NCBI GenBank assembly: GCA_036504815.1 | Contig: DASXUN010000021.1 | Span: forward strand, 558,001-622,000 | From: Gemmatimonadaceae bacterium | GTDB lineage: Bacteria; Gemmatimonadota; Gemmatimonadetes; Gemmatimonadales; Gemmatimonadaceae | Reading direction: 5' to 3' | Length of the DNA: 64,000 nucleotides | Shown here: positions 26,380-33,625 of the stretch, in pieces | How the letters are laid out: each line of letters opens with the position of its first letter | Position numbering within the stretch: the stretch's first letter is position 1 | Notes under the pieces: generated by a model | The model's input: the letters and a program-made list of their open reading frames with translations, nothing else | What the model was told of the DNA's origin: nothing | The model's database searches: none | Position numbers and translations under genes: made by a program

Positions 26380-28449
26380 CTACGGCAGCGGCGCCGCCGC
26401 GGGCTTCTTCCAGGTGTTGTTGGAGCGATTGACGTCCGCGAAGACCTCGTCCGGATCCACCACCACCTGCGCGATGTCCTTGCTCGTGAACTTGCCGTAC
26501 GTGAATACCTTCTCGTTCGCGCGCCAGATGTCGGCCGGGAGCTTGACGCGCTCCGTGGTGCCGTCGGCGTAGGTGATGTCCATCTCCACCGGCATCACGA
26601 TGCCGCCCTTCTGCTCGATGGTGATGCGGTAGTAGCCGCTCCCCTTCGATTCGTCGCCGACCACTTCCTTGGCGTTCTGCCGCTCGACGCCGGTGACCGT
26701 CTGGTCGTTGTTGTAGCCCGTATAGAACCAGCCGCGCCAGAACCAATTGAGCGACTCACCGAGCCCGTCTTCCATTGAGCGGAAGAAATCGGCCGGCTGC
26801 GGGTGCTTGAACATCCAGCGCTGGCTGTAGCCGCGGAACGCGTCGTCGAACGCGTCCTTGGCGACGATGTGCTCGCGCAGCATCACGAGACCACTGGCCG
26901 GCTTGGTGTAGCCGTTCGGGCCGAACGTGTTGCGCAGGTTCACGTCGGAATGGGCCATGATCGGCACCGCATTCGACATCCGCATGAAGTTGGCGATGCT
27001 CTTCGGGTTGCCCGGCAGGCGCATCGCCGGCCAGTCCTTGTCGAAGTCGATGGAGCCGTAGTGCTCGAGGAACGAGTTCAGTCCCTCGTCCATCCACGTC
27101 CACATCCGCTCGTCGGAGGCGACGATCATCGGGAACCAATTGTGCCCGACCTCGTGGATGGTTACCGAGGCAAGCGAATACTCGAGCGACTTGTCATACG
27201 TGCCGTCGGGGCGCGGGCGCGCGCCGCAGAAGGCGATCATCGGGTATTCCATGCCGCCCACCGCGCCGTGCACGTTGGACGCCTGCGGGTACGGATACTC
27301 GAACGCCATGCGTCCGTAGGTCACCATGGTCTGCGCGATGGCCTTGGTGCTGATCTTGTTCCAGACCGGCATCCCCTCGCGCGGATAGACCGAGTGCAGC
27401 TCGATGGTCCTGCCGCCCTTGGCATACCGGAAGCCCATCGCGTCCCAGGCGAAGCCGCGCGACGACGCCCACGCGAAGTCGCGCACGTTCTGCGCCGTGA
27501 AGTGCCAGGTGAGATTGCCGGTCCCGGCTGGCCGCACGGCCGGCGTGGCGATCTCTTCGGGCCTGATGATATAGACCGGTGTGTCGGCGGCGAACGCCAC
27601 CTTCAATCGCTCGCGCTGGGTCGCGGTGAGCACCTCGGCCGGGTTCTGCAGCACGCCGGTGGCGCGCACGATATGGTCGTGCGGCACGGTGATGCTGACA
27701 TCGTAGTTGCCGAACTCGAGGTAGAACTCGCCCATGCCGAGGAACTGGTTGTTCTGCCACCCGTTCACGTCGTCGTAGACGGCGGCGCGTGGGAACCACT
27801 GCGCGTTCAGGTACTCCCACCCGTCCTTGAGCTTCTCCTTCTGGCCGCGGCCGTTGCGCCCGCCGTTGGGGACTTCGTGCGACCAGTCGATGGCCACCTG
27901 CACCTTCTGCCCGGTGCCGAGCGGCGCATCGAGGTTCACGCGCATCTGCGTGCCGTTCATCGTGTAGCGCGCGTCCTTCCGCTTGCCCTGCGCATCGACG
28001 AGCTGCACGCGGGCGAGCGTGTAACCGAACTCGGTGTCGCTCATCAGGAAGCGGCGGAAGCGCGGGTCCATCCCCTTGGGAATGGCGCCGGACATCGCGT
28101 TGGAGCGCGAATCGGCCTTCTCGATGTTCTGGTCGAGCTGGAACCAGAGGTAGGTGAGCTTGTCGGGCGAGTTGTTGTGGTAGGTCACCACCTCGCTGCC
28201 GTTCAAGCGATGGGTGGTCGTGTCGAGCGACGCCTTGATGACGTAGTCCACCTGCTGCTGCCAGTACCTGGCGCCGGGAGCACCGGACGCCCGGCGCACG
28301 TCGTTGGCCGCCGGCCAGTCCTCGAGCGCGCGGAAACTGGATTGGTTGACCTTCTTCGACGTGTCGGCGTTGAGCCAGACCTGCGCCGATGCCTGCCCCG
28401 CGAACGGCACGGTGAGCGCGAGGGCGAGGACCAGGGGAGTAGCGCGCAT
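26380..28449 (-). CDS. Exported M1-family zinc metallopeptidase
   Basis: 689 residues with a signal peptide (about 1-22, ending GQASA). The gluzincin site is HEVGHNWF (near residue 429) followed by WMDEGLNSFLEH, giving HExxH-X18-E. The N-terminal beta domain carries the M1 fold, and a C-terminal helical region ends near residue 600. M1 enzymes are aminopeptidases; the usual GAMEN substrate motif appears changed to GGMEYP, so specificity may differ. Exported, so likely used on external peptides. It is the first of several secreted peptidases in this window. Confidence 0.92.
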   Translation of the reverse strand: MRATPLVLALALTVPFAGQASAQVWLNADTSKKVNQSSFRALEDWPAANDVRRASGAPGARYWQQQVDYVIKASLDTTTHRLNGSEVVTYHNNSPDKLTYLWFQLDQNIEKADSRSNAMSGAIPKGMDPRFRRFLMSDTEFGYTLARVQLVDAQGKRKDARYTMNGTQMRVNLDAPLGTGQKVQVAIDWSHEVPNGGRNGRGQKEKLKDGWEYLNAQWFPRAAVYDDVNGWQNNQFLGMGEFYLEFGNYDVSITVPHDHIVRATGVLQNPAEVLTATQRERLKVAFAADTPVYIIRPEEIATPAVRPAGTGNLTWHFTAQNVRDFAWASSRGFAWDAMGFRYAKGGRTIELHSVYPREGMPVWNKISTKAIAQTMVTYGRMAFEYPYPQASNVHGAVGGMEYPMIAFCGARPRPDGTYDKSLEYSLASVTIHEVGHNWFPMIVASDERMWTWMDEGLNSFLEHYGSIDFDKDWPAMRLPGNPKSIANFMRMSNAVPIMAHSDVNLRNTFGPNGYTKPASGLVMLREHIVAKDAFDDAFRGYSQRWMFKHPQPADFFRSMEDGLGESLNWFWRGWFYTGYNNDQTVTGVERQNAKEVVGDESKGSGYYRITIEQKGGIVMPVEMDITYADGTTERVKLPADIWRANEKVFTYGKFTSKDIAQVVVDPDEVFADVNRSNNTWKKPAAAPLP

Positions 28450-28590
28450 GGCGGTGAAGCTCCGGTCAGGGTAGGGAACGTTCTACTACGTGCCGCGCGC
28501 ACGCCGTGCTGATGCACCGCGCGGCGGCATCCATCATTAGACAGGCAGACGCGGCATGTCGTTTACTACGACACCGCCGGCGGAATTGGT

Positions 28591-29013
28591 TCAGGCGCCA
28601 TTGACGATCACCGACCAGGTGACCGGAACCTCGGGATCGAGGGAATCGCGGACGCTGCAGTACTTGGTGACCGCCAGTTCGACCGCGCGCTCGGCGTGCG
28701 CGCGCTCGATCCCCGCGCCGTCAATGCGATACACGAGGTGCGCCTTCACCACACGCCGCGGCACCCCTTCTTTTCGCTCTCCCTGCACCTCGATGCCGAA
28801 CGATTCCACGGGCGTGCGGCGCTTGGCCAGGATGTCCACCACGTCCACGCCCGTGCAGGCGCCGAGGGCGATCAGCAGCGTGTCCACGGGGCCAGGGCCG
28901 GTCTGGGCCGAGGCGTCAATGCGAATCTGCGGACCGCCGGGACGGCCGGCGTCGAAGCGGTGGTCGCCGGCCCAGTTGAGTTGGACGCCGTTGTCGGCGC
29001 GGATTTGAGTCAT
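28591..29013 (-). CDS. OsmC/Ohr-family peroxiredoxin-like protein
   Basis: 140 residues, normal OsmC length. The two reactive cysteines of the family are visible: ALGACTGVDVVDIL and VTKYCSVRDSL. The family reduces organic hydroperoxides with the first Cys as the peroxidatic residue. This sequence resembles the YhfA/OsmC-like branch more than Ohr. The gap to the M1 gene (28450-28590) holds a hairpin with a TGTCGT/ACGACA core (28558-28574) and the M1 ribosome site CGGAG. Directly upstream of this gene a repeat tract begins. Confidence 0.9.
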   Translation of the reverse strand: MTQIRADNGVQLNWAGDHRFDAGRPGGPQIRIDASAQTGPGPVDTLLIALGACTGVDVVDILAKRRTPVESFGIEVQGERKEGVPRRVVKAHLVYRIDGAGIERAHAERAVELAVTKYCSVRDSLDPEVPVTWSVIVNGA

Positions 29014-29027
29014 GAGTGGGGCGCGAG

Positions 29028-29060
29028 TGATGGCGGAGGGCGGATGGCGGATGGCGGATG
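29028..29060. repeat. GATGGCG 7-bp repeat tract
   Basis: GATGGCG, GAGGGCG, GATGGCG, GATGGCG and a partial unit, between the OsmC start and the amidohydrolase stop. No opposed arm of the same unit follows; instead a tract of a different unit (CCGTCTC/CCGTCTA) starts about 30 bases further on. Confidence 0.8.
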
Positions 29061-29088
29061 CCTGCCAGCTACCACATGCTCGGAATCT

Positions 29089-29119
29089 CTCCCGTCTCCC
29101 GTCTCCCGTCTACCGTCTG
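29089..29119. repeat. CCGTCTC/CCGTCTA 7-bp repeat tract overlapping a stop codon
   Basis: Four consecutive units: TCCCGTC three times, then TACCGTC, then TGCC. The amidohydrolase stop (CTA on the plus strand, 29110-29112) is part of the TACCGTC unit, so the repeat supplies that gene's last codons and stop. Confidence 0.8.
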
Positions 29120-30333
29120 CCAAACGGCAGTCGATTCACCGCCACCTTCCCATTGCTTACGACCACCAGCGCATCCTGCAGTGCGCGCGCATCCTCGAGC
29201 GGATTGCCCTCGACGACGATCAGATCGGCGTCGAGACCGGGGGCCAGGCGGCCGGTGCGGGTGGAGACGCCGAGCAGTTCCGCGGCCACGGTCGTCGCCG
29301 ACTGCAGCGCTTCCAGTCGCGTGAAGCCGAGTTCCGTGAAGCGCAGGACCTCGTGGCTGACTCGGCTCAGCGATTCGGGGCGATAGTCGGTGTCCACACC
29401 CGTGGCGATCGGCACGCCGAGCGCCTTCGCCGCCTTGATGACCTGATTGGCCCGCGGGATCATGAACTGTGCGCGCAGGGTGAGCACCGGATCGTCGTAA
29501 TCGCCGCCCGGGAGGCCGAGGTCGTACAGCGTGCTCAGCGTCGGCACGAGGTATGCGCCCTTCGCCTTCATCAGGCGGAGGGTGCTGTCCGACAGGAACG
29601 TGCCGTGCTCCACCGACTTGGCCCCAGCGGCCACTGCGGCGTAGGCGCCTTCGTCGCCGTGGGCGTGCACCATCACCGGCACGCCGCCGGCGCGGGCTTC
29701 GTCGACGATGGCACGGATTTCCGCCTCAGTGTAGACCTGCTTGCGCGGGTCGGTGTTGGGGAGGCCGGCACGCTCGGTGCCGCGCGTCTTGATGACGTCC
29801 ACGTGATGCTCGAGGTTCACGCGCACGACGCCGCGCAACGCCTCGGGAGTGCGCACGCCGCTGGCGTAATAAGCGCCAAGCTTCGGGTCGGCGAGCACGG
29901 TCTCGCCAAGGTCGGGGGTCACGAACACCCCCGCGGCGACGACGTCGGGACCGGCCAGCACGCCGTTCTTCACCAGTTCGCGGAGCGCGACGTCCTCGTA
30001 ATGCGGCACGCTCGCGCTGCGCACCGTCGTGACCCCGCTCTCCAGCGCGCGGCGCGCATTGGCCAGCGTGGCGATGTGCGTGTGCGCGTCAATCAGCCCC
30101 GGGGTCACGTACCGCCCGGCGGCGTCGATCACCGTCGCGCCGGCCGGCACCGCACCGTTGGGTGTGATGGAGACGATGAGCCGCCCCTGCACGACGACCG
30201 TGGCATTCGCCGTGATGGCCCCGTTCGTGACATCCACGACGTTGGCGTGGGTGATGGCGAGTTGGGCGCGCGCGGGGAGCGCGGTGAGCGCCGCGAGGGC
30301 GGCGACGAAGAGAGTGCGTGGGAGGCGGACCAT
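29110..30333 (-). CDS. Exported amidohydrolase (metal-dependent hydrolase)
   Basis: About 407 residues from ATG 30333, where a clear signal peptide begins (VRLPRTLFVAALAALTALPARA). The amidohydrolase-superfamily metal site is DAHTHIATL; VMVHAHGDEGAYAAV and GVDTDYRPESL supply later ligands. It resembles imidazolonepropionase/prolidase-like hydrolases of secreted type; substrate unknown. The C-terminus NRLPFGRR and the stop lie in a CCGTCTA repeat tract, and the bases just before the ATG are another copy. So the gene is bracketed by the same repeat. It probably follows csaA in one transcript. Confidence 0.87.
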   Translation of the reverse strand: MVRLPRTLFVAALAALTALPARAQLAITHANVVDVTNGAITANATVVVQGRLIVSITPNGAVPAGATVIDAAGRYVTPGLIDAHTHIATLANARRALESGVTTVRSASVPHYEDVALRELVKNGVLAGPDVVAAGVFVTPDLGETVLADPKLGAYYASGVRTPEALRGVVRVNLEHHVDVIKTRGTERAGLPNTDPRKQVYTEAEIRAIVDEARAGGVPVMVHAHGDEGAYAAVAAGAKSVEHGTFLSDSTLRLMKAKGAYLVPTLSTLYDLGLPGGDYDDPVLTLRAQFMIPRANQVIKAAKALGVPIATGVDTDYRPESLSRVSHEVLRFTELGFTRLEALQSATTVAAELLGVSTRTGRLAPGLDADLIVVEGNPLEDARALQDALVVVSNGKVAVNRLPFGRR

Positions 30334-30412
30334 GACGGTAGACGGTTGACGGTGGACGGTGGAGGCCAGCGGGGAATCTCTACCGTCTACCGTCCACCGT
30401 CTACTGTCACTC
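30334..30412. repeat. Opposed TAGACGG/CCGTCTA 7-bp repeat arms between csaA and amidohydrolase
   Basis: Left arm 30334-30362: GACGGTA, GACGGTT, GACGGTG, GACGGTG. Right arm 30378-30405: TCTACCG, TCTACCG, TCCACCG, TCTACTG. The arms can pair around a loop of about 15 bases. The element fills the whole gap between two same-strand genes and ends 1 base before the amidohydrolase ATG, where it would affect the leader of that gene. Confidence 0.85.
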
Positions 30413-30745
30413 TCACCCAATCCGCACCCCATTGGCGACCGGATGGTCCACGGCGAGCAGGACGACTTCGGTGGGCTGCGGCATCGCGCCGAGCACGAGC
30501 ACTTCACTCGTGAAGCCAGCGATGTTGCGCGTGCCGATGTTCGTGACGGCCACCACCTGGCGGCCGATCAGCGCCTCCGGCGTGTAGTGCATCGTGAGCT
30601 GGGCGCTCGACCGCTTGATGCCAAGCTCGGGGCCGAAGTCGATCTCCAGCCGGATGGACGGTTTCACGGCGCGCGCGAACGGCTCGGCGCTCAGGACGGT
30701 TCCAACGCGGATGTCGATGTCAAAGAAGTCGGCGGGGGTTGGCAT
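30413..30745 (-). CDS. csaA: CsaA-like tRNA-binding-domain chaperone
   Basis: 110 residues, the exact size of CsaA. It consists only of the OB-fold also found in methionyl- and phenylalanyl-tRNA synthetase accessory domains: DIRVGTVLSAEPF, then IDFGPELGIKRSSAQL and VAVTNIGTRNIAGFTSEVL near the dimer interface. CsaA is described as a secretion-related chaperone in Bacillus, with tRNA-binding-like surfaces. The stop lies at the edge of a 7-bp repeat element, followed by the amidohydrolase gene. Confidence 0.92.
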   Translation of the reverse strand: MPTPADFFDIDIRVGTVLSAEPFARAVKPSIRLEIDFGPELGIKRSSAQLTMHYTPEALIGRQVVAVTNIGTRNIAGFTSEVLVLGAMPQPTEVVLLAVDHPVANGVRIG

Positions 30746-30790
30746 TCGCCCAAGCTACCGAGGCCCAAAGCCCGTTGCTAGCTTGCTCGT

Positions 30791-31108
30791 ATGGGCCAAT
30801 ACGAGCATCACGTCTTCGTCTGCACCTCTGGAAAGACCTGCCCGACGCAGGATTCCAAGGACGTCTTTCAGGCTATCCGCACCGCCGTCGTGGATGCCGG
30901 CATCAAGGGGCGGGTGCGCGTGAACCACTCCGGCTGCCTCGGCCAGTGCGGGCACGGCCCGATGGTGGTGGTCTACCCTGAGGATGTCTGGTACTGCGCG
31001 GTGAAACCGGGCGATGCGTCGCGCATCGTCAGCGAGCACCTGCAGGGCGGCCGACCCGTGGAAGACTTGCGCTACATCGCGCCGCCGGGCGACAACAAGC
31101 TGCCGTAG
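30791..31108 (+). CDS. Thioredoxin-fold [2Fe-2S] ferredoxin
   Basis: 105 residues of the thioredoxin-like [2Fe-2S] ferredoxin family. Four cysteine ligands are visible: FVCTSGKTCP at the N-terminus and SGCLGQCGHGP in the middle. The following text, MVVVYPEDVWYCAV, is typical. Partner unknown; such proteins transfer single electrons in the cytoplasm. It is divergent from csaA (45-base gap) and converges on the plug-like gene with only 4 bases between the stops. A second member of the same family lies at 36564-36911. Confidence 0.9.
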   Translation: MGQYEHHVFVCTSGKTCPTQDSKDVFQAIRTAVVDAGIKGRVRVNHSGCLGQCGHGPMVVVYPEDVWYCAVKPGDASRIVSEHLQGGRPVEDLRYIAPPGDNKLP

Positions 31109-31112
31109 CCGC

Positions 31113-31133
31113 CTACCGTCTGCCTCCCGTCCA
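31113..31133. repeat. Short CCGTCTA-type tract at a gene end
   Basis: CTACCGTCTGCCTCCCGTCC carries about three degenerate 7-base units and lies in the 4-base gap and 3' end of the leftward plug-like gene. It gives that gene the end GGC-AGA-CGG-TAG, the same ending as the amidohydrolase gene. Confidence 0.6.
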
Positions 31134-31925
31134 GATCGCAACGATTCCGCAGGCTCCCTTCTGCGCCGCGCCTGTCAGGGGAATCATCTCAGCCGGTGCG
31201 TTGGCAGCGCTTTGGTAGATTTCCACGGCAGCGATCACGCTCGCATCGATCAGGTCATCAAGCGCCACGATGGCACGTTCGCTGGTCGGGTCTTCGCGGC
31301 ATCCTCGGCCGCATCCCGCGCCTCCCCTGGGCATCTCCGGTCGTTGCAGGATCCCGTCGATGAAGACGCTCATTTTGCAGCCGCCCCGACCCAGCAGGTA
31401 TGTCTGCGAGGACGAGGTGCCCGTCCGCACCGGGTTCACGAATCGTCGGCCGAAGAAGAGGTCAGTCGTGCGCACGCCTCGCCGGGAATCAAGTTCCTCC
31501 GGTGTTATGAACTCGGCGCTGAAGGCGCCACGCTGTACTCGGATGATGCGGTCGTAGAACCCCGTCTTCTCCAGCGGCGACGGCCATCCTTGCCCAGTGA
31601 TCTCGACGGGGGAGAGAGTCTGCACCAATGGATGCATTGAGACGGCTACCTGACCAGACGCTAGACCGACACGTCCGAAGAACGGCTTGTACCCCATGCG
31701 CCGCACAGAGAGCGTGATCGAATCCCGGATCGCACCCAGGGACACGCGCCCGCTGTCATCTGTCACGCGGGGCTGGCCTCCCCCCACTGCCACCACCGCG
31801 TGGGCAATAGGGGTGCCGTTCGAGTCGCGAACGTGGACCGTAACGGTGGTACCTTGCGCAGAAAGTACGAGGCTGCCTGCTGAGAGTAGCGCCGAAATCC
31901 AAGGGAGCAACTTCTGCAGAGGCAT
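31113..31925 (-). CDS. Secreted carboxypeptidase-regulatory/TonB-plug-like protein without barrel
   Basis: About 270 residues from ATG 31925, chosen because GAGGG lies 10 bases upstream and the signal peptide starts there (PLQKLLPWISALLSAGSL). After it comes a carboxypeptidase-regulatory-like sandwich (TVTVHVRDSNGTPIAHAVV, DDSGRVSLG), then a TonB-plug-like region (TPEELDSRRGVRTTDLFFG, GCKMSVFIDGILQRP, VIAAVEIYQS). It ends where a receptor's barrel would start, so it cannot be a pore. The last codons (GGRR-stop) come from a CCGTCTA-type repeat. Related plug-like proteins occur at 39282, 39707 and 63410. Role unknown. Confidence 0.78.
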   Translation of the reverse strand: MPLQKLLPWISALLSAGSLVLSAQGTTVTVHVRDSNGTPIAHAVVAVGGGQPRVTDDSGRVSLGAIRDSITLSVRRMGYKPFFGRVGLASGQVAVSMHPLVQTLSPVEITGQGWPSPLEKTGFYDRIIRVQRGAFSAEFITPEELDSRRGVRTTDLFFGRRFVNPVRTGTSSSQTYLLGRGGCKMSVFIDGILQRPEMPRGGAGCGRGCREDPTSERAIVALDDLIDASVIAAVEIYQSAANAPAEMIPLTGAAQKGACGIVAIWTGGRR

Positions 31926-32194
31926 GGGATGATAGCCCTCATGATTGCGCACTCACCCTGATACATCGTAGAGCGAGACGTTGATAATGCTGCTGAGTTT
32001 CGATCCGTGGGCGCATTTCCGGCGTGCACACGTGAGAAGAGAAAATGCATCGAGAGATCGAGGCGCCCGTGCCGCTTCGCAGGGGGACGTCAGCAGTTCC
32101 GACGAGCGAACGTGCGGTGCAGTCGTTAGATGGAGATATGCCATTTGCCGTCGTCGAGCAAGTTCCTCATGGAGTTCGGCCGACCACCACGATG
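31926..32194. other. Lower-GC intergenic stretch, no gene seen
   Basis: About 270 bases between two leftward genes, visibly less GC-rich than the surroundings (a sampled line at 32101 is about 57% GC). It contains the ribosome site of the plug-like gene. I see no credible open frame and no strong hairpin. Confidence 0.4.
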
Positions 32195-32903
32195 CTATCG
32201 GACTGCACGGCGTCGAGCCTTCTCCTTCACGAGCATCTGGTCTAGTTCTTCGAGACTTGGCGGTTGCGAGTATAGGTACTCATTCACCAAGACGGTCGGG
32301 GTCTTTGATGCCCAATCTTCGTCCGAGCGCGATACCTTCTTCAACGCCGGGAATGGGATTCGTTGCTCTATTGCACGTCGCAAACGCCACGGTATCGACC
32401 ACCCCGGCTTTGCGTGCTGCTTCAGTCCACGCGAATAACCCGAGAGAATCCTGTTGTGCGAATAGGTACCGAAGCATCGGAGAGAAGCGTCCTTGTAGGC
32501 GGGCACATTCCAGCGCACGAGCCGCGGGACGAGCGAAGCGATGTTGCGAGAGGGGGAAATGAAGCGTGAGAATGGACGCGTCGTCACCGACTCGCTCTTT
32601 CCATTCTGCCAGTGTTTGAGCGAGGTGCTTGCAGTAAGGGCACTCGACGTCGACGAACGATGCGACAATGACAAGCGCATTCGTATCGGGCGCTTCGCGA
32701 GCGACGCGCATGACTTCTTGCCATTCGGGAACACGACGTGGCTCGACATAGGTTGCCTGAGCGCGTTCGACTTGTCGCGCAGGTGCAAAGAACTCGCGGC
32801 GCACGACTGTCGCGATGACGAGTACGGCACAAGCGAGAACCGCCAGATTGGCCAGAAGCTCCCCCCGAGACGAACCGCGTGAAAGGTACCTGGTCATTGG
32901 CAA
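32195..32903 (-). CDS. Membrane-anchored DsbA-like oxidoreductase with a 3' frameshift
   Basis: The frame from 32903 gives 207 residues: an N-terminal membrane anchor (about 18-34), a DsbA-like thioredoxin fold with active site CPYC (88-91, in FVDVECPYCKHL), then an early end at 32280 after GRRLGIKDPDRLGE. In another frame the missing end is intact: TPTVLVNEYLYSQPPS and a helix to 32195. TPT is the cis-proline loop every DsbA needs. Joining the frames at Lys200 (bases 32303-32306, beside a CCCC run) gives about 235 residues. This may be a real frameshift mutation, programmed +1 shifting, or a sequencing error. The gene lies 57 bases after the 8-cysteine secreted protein on the same strand. 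Confidence 0.75.
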
Positions 32904-32960
32904 CCCGATTGATTGTCAACTTGCGGAAGGTCCCACGGTCCGCTCGCGGGACGCTGGCGG

Positions 32961-33245
32961 CTACTTCATTGGCTCGTAGCAGACTATACGGGGCCAGCTA
33001 CCGCACGGCGTTCCGTGCGGATCGTCAGTACACCCACCCGCGTATGTCCACCAGCCGCACACTTGCTGGCAGCTAGCGTCGAAGATGGTAAGGTCAAGCG
33101 GGCAGCCCATCTGGGACCAGCAGAAGCCACACTGGTCCGGCGCAGCCTCAGCGGGTTGTTCGGAGAACGCAGTTGAGGTGAAATAGAGCGCTGCGATTAC
33201 GCCGAGACTAAGCAGTCTGCGGAATTGCGCGCGAAGCGTCGTCAT
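32961..33245 (-). CDS. Secreted 8-cysteine miniprotein
   Basis: 94 residues with a strong ribosome site (GGGAGG, 8 bases before ATG 33245) and a signal peptide ending near AEAAPDQ (residues ~28-36). The mature part is about 58 residues and has eight cysteines (CGFC, GCP, SCQQVC, GGC, PCG, VCY), enough for four disulfides. It is also rich in Trp and Gly. I recognise no family. The next gene downstream encodes a DsbA-like thiol oxidoreductase, a natural folding partner. Possible roles include a small extracellular binding protein or toxin-like peptide; nothing in the sequence decides this. Confidence 0.75.
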   Translation of the reverse strand: MTTLRAQFRRLLSLGVIAALYFTSTAFSEQPAEAAPDQCGFCWSQMGCPLDLTIFDASCQQVCGWWTYAGGCTDDPHGTPCGSWPRIVCYEPMK

Positions 33246-33625
33246 ACGAAAACCTCCCGTGCAGAAAGTCCTCGATACCGAGCGGTAGCGGACGCACCGT
33301 GCTCGATCTTCTGTTGCAGGCGTCAGAGCGGCGTCAAATAGGCATCAACGAGGCATCAGACGAGGCGACCGCCCGTTCCTCGACGAGGAGACCGAGGAAA
33401 TGGGCTGCACCGGTCGTGTTGCGTCGCGCGGTGCGACACGGGGGTGCGTGGAGAGCACGGACGTCGGCTGCGTTGCCGCGGGTGCGCGTCAGTCGAACAG
33501 CGCGGCGTGCGGCACGACCGGCACACGGTTCGAGGCGTGGAGCCCGGCGGTAGTTGAAGCGCCTCAGCACCCGTGCTGTAGCCGCCATGCGCCGCGCTGA
33601 AGGCACTGCGCGTCACAAAGCAGGT
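33246..33625. other. Intergenic region upstream of the miniprotein, no credible gene
   Basis: About 380 bases. Frames of 80-90 codons exist on both strands but read as Arg-rich shadows without ribosome sites. The stretch from 33300 returns to high GC, so this is the right edge of the lower-GC patch. The promoter for the miniprotein should be near 33260-33310, but I cannot assign it. Confidence 0.4.

Noticed and set aside
33299..33606. Small frames between the miniprotein and the M16 gene
   Set aside because: Arg-rich on both strands, no ribosome site; look like GC-driven open frames.
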